From contig JACPQL010000023.1 in the NCBI GenBank assembly GCA_016190445.1, positions 25,611-89,610 of the forward strand: a DNA stretch of 64,000 nt, in the 5' to 3' direction. The first letter of the stretch is position 1. Each line of letters begins with the position of its first letter. Of the stretch, positions 19,282 to 28,441 are shown one piece after another. Source of the stretch: Chloroflexota bacterium. GTDB lineage: Bacteria > Chloroflexota > Dehalococcoidia > Lucifugimonadales > JACPQL01. The translations under genes and the position numbers were made by a program. The notes under the pieces were generated by a model that worked only from the letters and a program-made list of their open reading frames with translations, was not told where the DNA came from and did no database searches.

Positions 19282-20490
19282 CTAGATTGACCCTTCGGCC
19301 CGCAGGCGCAGCACGTCATCCGCTCCGAGTTCCAGCAGATTACAGAGCACCTCCTCGGTGTGCTCGCCAAGCAAGGGTGCGCGAGCGGTGCGACAGGTGC
19401 TGGCTGGCATATGCATGGGGGAACCGGGGTACCGGAGGGTCCCGGCCTCGGGGTGCTCGACTGGCACAAAGAACCCCGTCGCCTGGTTCTGGGGGTCCTC
19501 CAGCACCTCATCAATAGACTGCACCTTGGTGAACGGCACCCGGACCTCCTGGGCCAGGGCCATTACCTCGTCACGCGTGTGGTCCTTCAGCCATGCCGCA
19601 AGAAGCTCGTCAATCTCATCGGCGTGGCCCATAAGCTCGTCCATCACCTCCGGGTCCGCCAGCCTGGGGTTGCCGGTGAGGAAGGCCAGCCCTTCAGGGT
19701 TGCTGGGAGACCAGTGGGCGTGGACCCAGCCATCCTTGCAGGGCAGCAGCGTGGATGGGTAGGCGGCGTGGGGATCGCGGTGCTGAAGACGGGTGCCCCT
19801 TCGCTTGGGGGCGTGGCCAGTGCGCTCCTCCATGGTGAGAAGGGCGGTGCCGTCGTAAGTGGAGAGGACGGCCTCGATGGCGGAGACGTCCAGGTACTGC
19901 CCTACCCCGGCGTCATCCCGGTAGGACAGAGCCGACATGATAGCTATGGCTGCGTTGAGCCCAGCCTGGTACTCCGCCTGGGAGCCGCCGGTCCTGAGCG
20001 GTGGCTTGTCGGGGTCGCCTGTCAGGTCCAGGTAGCTGCTCAAAGCGAGGGCTATGAGGTCGCTGCCCAGGAAGTCCCGGTAGGGTCCCACCTGCCCGAA
20101 GTAGGTGATGGAGCACATCACCAGGCGAGAGTTCAGCTTTTGCAGTGCTGGGTAGTCGAGACCCAGACCAGCCAGAGCACCCGGCAGGAAGCTCTCCACC
20201 AGGACATCGGCCCGCTGCACCAGTTGGCACAGGAGCTGGCGGCCCGTGGCGGACTGGATCTCCAGGGTGATGCTTTTCTTGCCCCCGTTCAGGTACAGGG
20301 GCAGGGCGCCACGCTCTGCGCCGGGAGGGCCGGCGGGGAACGGCCCCACGTGGCGCGTCGCTTCTCCATGGACAGGCTCCACCTTTATGACCTGGGCACC
20401 GAAGTCCGTCAGGAGCTTGGTGCAGTAGCCACCGGGAACCCCCTGGCTCAGGTCCACGACACAGATATCGTCTAGGGCGCTTCCTGACAT
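19282..20490 (-). CDS. CaiB/BaiF family III CoA-transferase
   Basis: DICVVDLSQGVPGGYCTKLLTDFGAQVIKVEPVHGEATR...GGKKSITLEIQSATGRQLLCQLVQRADVLVESFLPG. Confidence 0.92.
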   Translation of the reverse strand: MSGSALDDICVVDLSQGVPGGYCTKLLTDFGAQVIKVEPVHGEATRHVGPFPAGPPGAERGALPLYLNGGKKSITLEIQSATGRQLLCQLVQRADVLVESFLPGALAGLGLDYPALQKLNSRLVMCSITYFGQVGPYRDFLGSDLIALALSSYLDLTGDPDKPPLRTGGSQAEYQAGLNAAIAIMSALSYRDDAGVGQYLDVSAIEAVLSTYDGTALLTMEERTGHAPKRRGTRLQHRDPHAAYPSTLLPCKDGWVHAHWSPSNPEGLAFLTGNPRLADPEVMDELMGHADEIDELLAAWLKDHTRDEVMALAQEVRVPFTKVQSIDEVLEDPQNQATGFFVPVEHPEAGTLRYPGSPMHMPASTCRTARAPLLGEHTEEVLCNLLELGADDVLRLRAEGSI

Positions 20491-20764
20491 ACCCCCCCCT
20501 AGCTGCGGACGGACGGGAGGAGTTTACCGTGCCCTGGAGGTCAACGCAAATGTTGCGTCCTATCGCGCTCATGGCTCGGGAGGCCCGACCTGACCTCCGA
20601 GTCCGTCGCGGGTTGCGACCCCGCCTCGTCGGCGTCGGACCTGCCGAAGGGCGAGCGTGATGGAGTAAGCAAAACGGAACAGCTTCCAGAAGCCGTTTCG
20701 AGATGGCGCTTTGTAGCTGGTTTCTGGAACGTCACCCCTCGGGAATCCCGCAGCGGGGCCCTCC

Positions 20765-21718
20765 CTACATCTCCACCTGTGTCCCCATCCCCTTTTCCCT
20801 GGCCCGGTCGTAGGCCAGCTTGGCGGTGGCCACGTCCAGGGGGCCGAACCCCACCGCCTTGTACAGCACTACCTGCTCCTCCGAGGTGCGGCCCTGGGCC
20901 CGGCCCGCCACCACGTGGCCCAGCTCGCGCACCTGTCCCCAACGCAAGACACCCCTCTCCACCGCAGCCGTCAGCTCACCGGCCTCGTACTGGGCCTGGG
21001 CCAGACAGTCGGCCACCACCACGTCGCTGCGCTGCACTGTCGTCTCGTCCACCTCCTGGGCCCACCACCGCGTGTTGCCCGCCGTGGTCACCAGTGTGCC
21101 CGGGCCCAGCCACCGGCCATCGAAGACAGGCTGGGAGGAGTTGGTCATACATAGCACTATCTGGCTTCCCTCCACCGCCTGTCGCGGGCTGCCCACGGCC
21201 CTAGCCTCGATGCCCAGGCTGGCACCCATCTCCTTGGCGTAGCGGACCCGATGCTCCTCCGTGGGCGCATACACCTTTGCCTGGCGGATGGGGCGCACCT
21301 TGCACACCGCCTCAAGCTGGGTGCGGGCCTGGTTGCCTGCACCCAACACCCCCACAACCTCGGCACCCTGGCGTGCCAGGTGCTTGGCGGCCACCCCAGT
21401 GCTGGCGCCGGTGCGCAGGGCTCCTAGCCGGTCCGCCCGCACGATGAGAAGCAAGTTGCCGTCGTTGGCATCGAAGAGCAGCACATAAAAGGTGTAGTTG
21501 TGTCCCATGACGGTGTAGCACTTGGCCCCCATAACCCCCTGATAGAGGTTGGCCGCACCCAGGACGAAGAGGGAACCTGATGGGGACCGGAGCTTGGTCC
21601 GCGGGAAGACGGAGACTCTGCCCTGCCCCAGCTCCCGGAACATCTCCTCTACCGAGGCCAGCGCGTCGTCCATAGTGATGAGCCGGTCTACCTCCGAGTC
21701 CTTGAGAAGGAGCGGCAT
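20765..21718 (-). CDS. Ornithine cyclodeaminase / mu-crystallin family protein
   Basis: MPLLLKDSEVDRLITMDDALASVEEMFRELGQG...GALRTGASTGVAAKHLARQGAEVVGVLGAGNQARTQLEAV. Start chosen at MPLLLK. Confidence 0.88.
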   Translation of the reverse strand: MPLLLKDSEVDRLITMDDALASVEEMFRELGQGRVSVFPRTKLRSPSGSLFVLGAANLYQGVMGAKCYTVMGHNYTFYVLLFDANDGNLLLIVRADRLGALRTGASTGVAAKHLARQGAEVVGVLGAGNQARTQLEAVCKVRPIRQAKVYAPTEEHRVRYAKEMGASLGIEARAVGSPRQAVEGSQIVLCMTNSSQPVFDGRWLGPGTLVTTAGNTRWWAQEVDETTVQRSDVVVADCLAQAQYEAGELTAAVERGVLRWGQVRELGHVVAGRAQGRTSEEQVVLYKAVGFGPLDVATAKLAYDRAREKGMGTQVEM

Positions 21719-21845
21719 TACTGCACCCCCTGCTGCGGTCTGGCCGCCAGTGTACCATGCGGGCATCTGCATGTGACACTGTTGCCTGCCACCTGGCTTG
21801 CCCGTATCATGGTCATATAGCGACCACGCAGAGGAGGCCACATAG

Positions 21846-23000
21846 GTGGAGGAAAGGCCAGGGGTCCAGGAAGCGGTCACTGAGGCGCCAGCCCGCCGAA
21901 GGCGGCGCAGGTCCCACAGAGGAGGAGGAGGGCGCCGGGCGGCCCCCGAGGCGCCGGCGGTGGAGGTCGCGGCCTCACAGACGGCTGTGGGGGAAGGAAG
22001 CGAAACCGTGTCGCCCGTGCAGGCGACGCCCCGGCGGAGGCGGAGGCGGTCCCACAGGGAGGTGAGGCCAGACGTGCCGGCCCATGAGGCAGCCACGGCT
22101 GAGAAAGTCGAGCCTCCTGTCACCACTACCGCAGTCCCGCCGCCTTTCGTCCAAGCCGCTGAGTACGATTTCTCCCGCATTCTGGACTTTTACGGCGTCA
22201 AGTGGATGTACGAGCCCCGTGCTTTCCCTCTCCGCTGGGATGGCGAGCGGGTCACGGAGATGTTCAGGCCGGACTTCTACCTCCCCGAGTTGGACCTGTA
22301 CGTGGAGTTGACCACGCTGAAGCAAAACCTGGTGACGGACAAGAACCGGAAGCTGCGCACGCTGCGGGAGTTGTACCCCGATATCAACATCAAGCTACTG
22401 TACAAGCGGGACTATCACCGGCTGTTAGCGAGGTATGGGTTTGGTCCCCTGGCGACGGCGGAAGTCCGTGGCATAGAAAAGGTCATGTTCACCACCAGCC
22501 AGATCCAGCGCCGCGTCGCGTCCATAGGGCAGGAGATATCACGGGACCACACTGGCGAGCAGCCGGTGCTGGTGGGCGTATTGCGAGGGGTGGTCTGCTT
22601 CATGGCCGACCTGATGCGTCACATCAGTCTGCCCATATCCGTGGACTTCATGTCCATCTCCTACTATGGGGGAGGAGGGGCGGGGGTGTGCATCACCAAG
22701 GACCTTACCCAGAACATCCGTGGGCGACACGTGATAATGGTGGAGGATATTGTGGACACAGGCATGACTCTGAACTTCCTCCTCCACTATCTGCGCTCCC
22801 GAGAGCCTGCCAGTGTGGATGTATGCACCCTGCTGGACAAGCGGGTGCGGCGGCTGGTAGACGTGTCCCTGAGGTATGTTGGCTTTGAGGTGGGGGACGA
22901 GTTCCTGGTGGGGTACGGGCTGGACTACATGGAGAAGTACCGCAACCTGCCCTTCATCGGCATCCTCAAGCCGGAGATAGGGGTGCGGGAGCCCTCTTAG
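21846..23000 (+). CDS. Arg-rich N-terminus + PD-(D/E)XK-like domain + hypoxanthine phosphoribosyltransferase
   Basis: Middle: DFYGVKWMYEPRAFPLRWDGERVTEMFRPDFYLPELDLYVELTTLKQNLVTDKNRKLRTLRELYP. C-terminal PRT: VLVGVLRGVVCFMADLMRHI...HVIMVEDIVDTGMTLNFLL...VDVCTLLDKRVRR. Confidence 0.85.
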   Translation: MEERPGVQEAVTEAPARRRRRRSHRGGGGRRAAPEAPAVEVAASQTAVGEGSETVSPVQATPRRRRRRSHREVRPDVPAHEAATAEKVEPPVTTTAVPPPFVQAAEYDFSRILDFYGVKWMYEPRAFPLRWDGERVTEMFRPDFYLPELDLYVELTTLKQNLVTDKNRKLRTLRELYPDINIKLLYKRDYHRLLARYGFGPLATAEVRGIEKVMFTTSQIQRRVASIGQEISRDHTGEQPVLVGVLRGVVCFMADLMRHISLPISVDFMSISYYGGGGAGVCITKDLTQNIRGRHVIMVEDIVDTGMTLNFLLHYLRSREPASVDVCTLLDKRVRRLVDVSLRYVGFEVGDEFLVGYGLDYMEKYRNLPFIGILKPEIGVREPS

Positions 23001-23698
23001 CAGGTCGCTAGGTTCCCGCTCATCCTGAGCCCCGACTTCGCCGGGGACATGAGCAAGAACCTCCCTCCGCTCGTATGGTTCGACAGGCCTGTCCTGAACC
23101 CGCCGAAGGGCTCACCACGAGCGGACGATGACGGCGCGCCTTTTCGCAACCAGGTACTAGGGGAATGGGCAAAGAAGTTTTCCAGCACCCTGTTAGGCCA
23201 CAAAAGAAAGTCCCGAGTGATCTTAAGCCTACTCAGCCGCTCCCATTTGGGTCTTTCTGGCACTGGCACCGGTATGGGGCCGGCCCTTCCAGAATATTAG
23301 GGAACGCTTTTCCCTTGGTCACTCGGGACTTATTTACGTTACCACGGCTGGCTCTCTTTGTCAATATCCCGCCGGGCCAGTCCGTTTTGTGTTTTGTTTC
23401 ACACGGCCTTGGTCGCAACGGGTGCTGGAACCTGGCATCCTTGGCCCCTGGCCGGCGAAAAGGGGTTGCGCCCCTGCCCCTAGTGTGGTGTCCCCGAAGT
23501 TCTTTACAAAAATAGACGCTTCCCTAACCGGAGAGGACACCCTCTTTGGGGGCATATACCTCACCCCCTTGCCCCCTCTCCTGCAAGGAGAGGGGGGAGG
23601 AGAGGAAATCTGGGGGACACCCCCAGACCCCCGGCAGTGGCACAGCCCCTGCACCTGCACGAGCGCTGATTCATTCAACGTATTTCAGGAACGGGACA

Positions 23699-24415
23699 CT
23701 AGCTGGAAGCCAGGACCCTGGCGCCAGTGGGACAGGTCTCCAGTAAACAGCATCGGCTGCACAACGGTGTCTTGCGGCAGGTGGCTTTGGCATGGCGGTC
23801 CAGCAGGGCGTGGTACTCATTGTAGAGCAGGGCGTCCCGGGTCAGGTGATCATGGAACAGGGCCTGGTACCCTGCGTAGGTCCTACGCTCCGGCATGAGT
23901 CCCAGCCGATCTAGGATGCGCCGGGTGTAGCTGTCTATCACGAAGGACGGCAGTCCCGCCGCGTAGAGCACAATTGCGTCCGCCGTCTCATCACCGATGC
24001 CCCATATGCCCAGAAGCTCTTCTCGCAGCGCCCTGGTATCTTGCCGGAACATAGCCGCCAGGTCGTCCCCGTACCGGGCCAGATGCGCCACCAGGGCCTT
24101 CAATTTCCTGGCTTTGGTCAGGAAGTACCCGCTCGGCCGGACGAGGCGGGCTAGCTCCTCCTCAGGCAGAGACCGGAGAGCACCCGGGGAGAGAACACCT
24201 GCTGCCTTCAGGTTGGTCAGTGCCCGCTCCACGTTTCTCCAGGCGGTGTTCTGGGCAAGGATGGCCCCCACCATGGTCTCGAAGGGACCATCGCCGGGCC
24301 ACCACCCCTGGGGCCCGTAGCGTTCCAGCAGGCGCCGGTATATCTCCATGAGTGTGTGGCCCAGTGCCCTCGAGGGCACAGTCTTTGAAGTCTCTAGTCT
24401 TCCTAGCGGCGCCAT
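23699..24415 (-). CDS. Endonuclease III-like HhH-GPD DNA glycosylase with Fe-S cluster
   Basis: MVGAILAQNTAWRNVERALTNLKAAG...ELLGIWGIGDETADAIVLYAAGLPSFVIDSYTRRIL and C-terminal Cys cluster CRKTPLCSRCCLLETC. Confidence 0.88.
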   Translation of the reverse strand: MAPLGRLETSKTVPSRALGHTLMEIYRRLLERYGPQGWWPGDGPFETMVGAILAQNTAWRNVERALTNLKAAGVLSPGALRSLPEEELARLVRPSGYFLTKARKLKALVAHLARYGDDLAAMFRQDTRALREELLGIWGIGDETADAIVLYAAGLPSFVIDSYTRRILDRLGLMPERRTYAGYQALFHDHLTRDALLYNEYHALLDRHAKATCRKTPLCSRCCLLETCPTGARVLASS

Positions 24416-24541
24416 GACCTGTCGCCCTCTCTTTACCGAAGGCTACCACCGGTGCTCACGAGATACAACTTGCCTTCGCCCTCTTTGGGAGCTAAACTAT
24501 CCGACGCAGGACGAGAAACGTCGCCCCCGGAACGGCAGGAC

Positions 24542-25366
24542 GTGGCCACATTCCTTGACAAGCTGGATGCCGCGGCGCAGCGGAACCGTAGCCTTCTTTG
24601 CGTGGGACTTGACCCGCATTCTGGATTGGTGCCACCGGCTGAAGTGGCGGGCTTCAACAGGGAGATAGTGGAGGCGACCTCTGACCTGGTCTGCGCGTTC
24701 AAGCCCAACCTGGCCTTCTATGAGGCCTTGGGCAGGGAGGGCCTTATGGCCCTTGAGCGCACTCTGGGCGCTATCCCGGGCCATCTTCCCGTCATCGGGG
24801 ATGCCAAGCGCAGTGACATCGGCTCCACAGCCGAGGCCTATGCCCGGGCCCTCTTTGGGGTGTGGGGGTTCGATGCTGTGACCGTCAACCCGTACTTGGG
24901 TGGTGATTCTCTGGAGCCGTTCCTGCGCTGCAAGGAAAAGGGCGTGTTCATCCTGTGCCGGACCTCCAACCCCGGCGCCGCCGACTTCCAGGGCCTCAGT
25001 ATGAAGGAGAGTGGCTTGCCCCTCTACCTGGAGGTGGCGCGGCAGGCACAGGGGTGGAACGTGTGGGGGAACGTGGGACTGGTTGTGGGGGCGACCGCCC
25101 CGGAGGAGCTGCGCCGGGTGCGCGGTATCTGCCCGGAGATGCCCATCCTGGTCCCTGGTGTCGGTGCCCAGGGCGGAGACCTGGAGGCGGCGGTCGTCCA
25201 CGGCGTAGACAGCCGAGGGCGCAGGGCCATCATAAGCGCGTCTCGCCAGGTTCTGTACGCATACCGCAACGAGGGTGGAGGGGTAGGCGTCGCCGCTCGG
25301 CGGGCGGCCTTGGGCCTGAGGGACGCCATCAACCAGGTGCTGGACCAGCGAGGTTGGCCATGGTGA
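24542..25366 (+). CDS. pyrF: Orotidine 5'-phosphate decarboxylase (type 2)
   Basis: RSLLCVGLDPHSG, VCAFKPNLAFYEALG, VIGDAKRSDIGSTAEAYARALFG, ILVPGVGAQGGD. Start inferred (GTG). Confidence 0.9.
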   Translation: MATFLDKLDAAAQRNRSLLCVGLDPHSGLVPPAEVAGFNREIVEATSDLVCAFKPNLAFYEALGREGLMALERTLGAIPGHLPVIGDAKRSDIGSTAEAYARALFGVWGFDAVTVNPYLGGDSLEPFLRCKEKGVFILCRTSNPGAADFQGLSMKESGLPLYLEVARQAQGWNVWGNVGLVVGATAPEELRRVRGICPEMPILVPGVGAQGGDLEAAVVHGVDSRGRRAIISASRQVLYAYRNEGGGVGVAARRAALGLRDAINQVLDQRGWPW

Positions 25367-25593
25367 TGGACCTGCGCTTGGGGAGCGTCCTCACGCTGAA
25401 GAAGCCTCACCCGTGCGGCGGCAACCGGTGGAGGGTGGAGCGGCTGGGGGCGGACATCGGACTCCGGTGCCTGAGGTGCCGCCACTACGTGCTGGTGCCC
25501 AGGCCCAGCCTGGAGCGTCGAGTGCGATCCGTGGAGCCACCTGTGGAAGGGGGCGCCATTGAGGCTGCGCCTCACGGAACGGGAGTGCTATAA
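25360..25593 (+). CDS. DUF951-like small protein
   Basis: MVMDLRLGSVLTLKKPHPCGGNRWRVERLGADIGLRCLRCRHYVLVPRPSLERRVRSV; overlaps the pyrF stop. Confidence 0.75.
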   Translation: MVMDLRLGSVLTLKKPHPCGGNRWRVERLGADIGLRCLRCRHYVLVPRPSLERRVRSVEPPVEGGAIEAAPHGTGVL

Positions 25594-25720
25594 TGGGTGT
25601 ACCTGCCAGAGAGGGAGCAGGCCTGATACTGGAGCCTCAAGTCTCGTACGTACGCACCGGCAGTCAGTGGGCGCCACGCCACGTGACCGCAGGGTTCACT
25701 ATGTCTCCGGGAGGGATCAG

Positions 25721-27436
25721 GTGAAGAGCCAAGATTTCGTGGTCCGGTTCGCAGGAGAGGGTGGTCAGGGCGTGGTCACCTCAGCGGAGGGGCTTGCCCA
25801 GGCGGCTGCTCAGGCTGGCTATCACGCGCAGACGTTCGCCACCTTTCCCTCGCAGATCCTGGGCGGCCCCACGTGGACCCAGGCGCGGATCTCCACCAGG
25901 CCGGTGCTGAGCCCCGGAGACCAGCTCGATGTATTGGTGGTCTTTAACCGTGAAGCCTATGAGACACACCGCCAAGAGGTCCGCGAGAACGGCGTCATCG
26001 TATTTGACTCGGGCACCTTCGAACTGGTGGCCAACGGCCGGACATTGGGCATGCCTTTCGAAGCCCTGGCCAAGTCCACGGGCAACCCCAGGGCCACCAA
26101 CATGGTGATCATGGGGGCCCTGGCGCAGCTCGTGAACATGCCCCAGGAGTACCTGGAGCAGTTCGTGAAGCAGCGGTTCTCCCGGGGACGCAGTGGCGAC
26201 GAGGAGATTATTCGGGCGAACATCATGGCCCTCTCCCTGGGCCGCCAGGAGGCTCTTCGCAGTGGGTTCAATCTCGGCGAACTGGCCCTGCCCACGAAGC
26301 CCGAACGGGAACATATCCTGCTCAAGGGGAATGAGGCGGCGGCCCTGGGGGCCTTGGCGGCCGGCGTGGATGTCTACATCGGGTACCCTATATCGCCGGC
26401 CAACACCATCCTGATCTTCATGGAGCGCAACCTGGTGGGCCCCGGGAAGTTTGCCTACCAGGCCAGCTCCGAGATAGAGGCCATCAACGCGATCATAGGG
26501 GCGGGCTATGCGGGCAAGAAAGCGATGACCGCCACGTCAGGCCCTGGCCTCTCGTTAATGAAAGAGGGGATAGGCATGGGGTGGATGACCGAGGTCCCCG
26601 TGGTCATCGTGAACGTACAGAGAGGCGGACCCGCCACTGGACTGCCCACCAAGACCGAGCAGTCCGACCTGATGTCCTCGCTGTACCCCGCCCACGGCGA
26701 CGTGAGTATGCCCGTCATCGCCCCCGGCACCGTGGAGGAGTGCTTCTACGCCATGGTCAACGCCTTCAACTGGGCCGAGCGTTATCAGGGACCCGTAATC
26801 GTGCTGAGCGAGCAAATCCTGTCAGAGCGGACCCAGGACATCCCCAGGCCTGACCTGAGCAGTCTCGTCATTGAGAACCGAGAGGTATACCGGGGGAGCA
26901 ATGGGTACCTGCGCTATGAAGGCCCTGGCGTGACACCCTTCCCAGTACCTGGCAGCCCAGGCGCCTACAACGCCAATGCCAGCGAGCACGACACCCACGG
27001 GGACACTACCCACCTGCCTAGTCGCCGCGTCGAGATGACCGAGCGCCGTTTCGCCAAGCTGAAGCTACTGGAGGACGGGACCTACGAGTGTGAGCACCGC
27101 GAGGAGCCGGTAGCGGTGATGCCCTGGGGCGGGTCCAAGGGCCCGGTACGAGAGGCCTATGAGGCCCTGCTGGACCGGGGGGAACGGCTGGGCTGGTACT
27201 ACACCATGCAGATCAACCCGCTGTCTCCAAGACTGCTGAACGAGCTCCGGCAGAAGGAACGGGTCATTGTACCGGAGTTGAACTACCTCGGGCAGTTTGC
27301 AGCTTTCCTGCGCTCCCAGGGCGTCCGAGCGGAGGCTATCACCCAGTACACTGGGTTGCCCTTCAAAGTCAGGGACCTGGTGGCAAGGCTGGAAGAGAGA
27401 GTGCGAGTTCGACAGAAGAGGACGGTGCCGGCATGA
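25721..27436 (+). CDS. korA: 2-oxoacid:ferredoxin oxidoreductase, fused gamma-alpha subunit
   Basis: Gamma-like N-terminus (VVRFAGEGGQGVVTSAEGLAQAAAQAGYHAQTFATFPSQILGG) then alpha (EAAALGALAAGVDVYIGYPISPANTILIFMER). GTG start with GGAGGG upstream. Confidence 0.9.
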   Translation: MKSQDFVVRFAGEGGQGVVTSAEGLAQAAAQAGYHAQTFATFPSQILGGPTWTQARISTRPVLSPGDQLDVLVVFNREAYETHRQEVRENGVIVFDSGTFELVANGRTLGMPFEALAKSTGNPRATNMVIMGALAQLVNMPQEYLEQFVKQRFSRGRSGDEEIIRANIMALSLGRQEALRSGFNLGELALPTKPEREHILLKGNEAAALGALAAGVDVYIGYPISPANTILIFMERNLVGPGKFAYQASSEIEAINAIIGAGYAGKKAMTATSGPGLSLMKEGIGMGWMTEVPVVIVNVQRGGPATGLPTKTEQSDLMSSLYPAHGDVSMPVIAPGTVEECFYAMVNAFNWAERYQGPVIVLSEQILSERTQDIPRPDLSSLVIENREVYRGSNGYLRYEGPGVTPFPVPGSPGAYNANASEHDTHGDTTHLPSRRVEMTERRFAKLKLLEDGTYECEHREEPVAVMPWGGSKGPVREAYEALLDRGERLGWYYTMQINPLSPRLLNELRQKERVIVPELNYLGQFAAFLRSQGVRAEAITQYTGLPFKVRDLVARLEERVRVRQKRTVPA

Positions 27437-28299
27437 GCGCCAAGGGACGCGAGTACGACTTCAAGTGGTGCCCCGGCTGCGGGGACTTCGGTGTCCGCCG
27501 CGCCCTGGAGTGGGCCCTGGAGGCCCGCACCATGCGGACCGAGTTGCCCATCGAGAGCAACGTGGTGGTCTCGGGGATCGGGTGCTCTGGCAACCTGGTC
27601 CACCTGCTTGAAGGGCCACAGCCTTATGGGTTTCACGGCCTCCATGGCAGGAGTCTCCCCCTCGCTTTCGGGGTCAAGATGAGCCGCCCGGAGTTGAACG
27701 TGGTGATAACTGCCGGCGATGGCGACTTCCTTAGCATCGGCGTGGAGCATATCCCGCCTCAGGCCCTGAGGAACCTGGACGTGACGGTGGTGGTCATGGA
27801 CAATGGTGTCTACGGGCTGACCAAGGGGCAGAGCTCCCCCACCACGCCCCAGGGGGGCGTCACTGTCTCCACACCCTACGGTAAGCTGGAGGCGGCGCTG
27901 AACCCCCTGGAGTTCTATCTGACGCTGGGAGTCACGTTCATAGCCTCCGGGTTCTCCGGCAGGCCTAAGGAGCTGGCCAAACTGATCGAGGCGGGGATGG
28001 ACCACCAGGGCTTCGCCATCGTGCATGTGCAGTCACCCTGCACCACCTATAACGACACCTACGACGTGATCAAGGGCGACTCGAAGAAGGGCATCCAGCC
28101 GAAGGCCTGGAACGTCCCCCAGGAGCACGATCCCGCTGACCGTGATGCCGCTTACAAGTTGGTCCGCGCTGAGGGCCTACCCATAGGCATCATCTATCGG
28201 AACACCGCCGTTCCGTCGCTAGCGCAGCGGCAGGACCAACAGGGGAAGAAGGTTTCGCACAGAAGCCTGGAGCAATTGGTGGATTCCTACCGGGTCTAG
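27433..28299 (+). CDS. korB: 2-oxoacid:ferredoxin oxidoreductase, beta subunit (TPP-binding)
   Basis: FKWCPGCGDFGVRRALEWAL...VVSGIGCSGNLVHLL...TAGDGDFLSIGVEH...DVTVVVMDNGVYGLTKGQ; overlaps the korA stop. Confidence 0.92.
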   Translation: MSAKGREYDFKWCPGCGDFGVRRALEWALEARTMRTELPIESNVVVSGIGCSGNLVHLLEGPQPYGFHGLHGRSLPLAFGVKMSRPELNVVITAGDGDFLSIGVEHIPPQALRNLDVTVVVMDNGVYGLTKGQSSPTTPQGGVTVSTPYGKLEAALNPLEFYLTLGVTFIASGFSGRPKELAKLIEAGMDHQGFAIVHVQSPCTTYNDTYDVIKGDSKKGIQPKAWNVPQEHDPADRDAAYKLVRAEGLPIGIIYRNTAVPSLAQRQDQQGKKVSHRSLEQLVDSYRV

Positions 28300-28441
28300 G
28301 GGACCGGGTATCTCCCAGGCGGGACCCCCCCGCGGCTCACGGCGCCGGGAGTTCAAAGGGACGTCCCCGTTTCTTGACATGAGGGCAGGTGCCTCCGCCC
28401 TCTCGGCATGTCCGCTGTGAGAGAAGAAGACCTCTAATAGC

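Noticed and set aside
21719-22180. N-terminal extension of the ornithine cyclodeaminase-like protein
   Set aside because: The extension is low complexity and overlaps the divergent HPRT-fusion gene; family homology begins at MPLLLK.
23389-23898. Plus-strand ORF of 169 aa
   Set aside because: Runs through a family A repeat and opposite the endonuclease III-like gene; not a credible protein.
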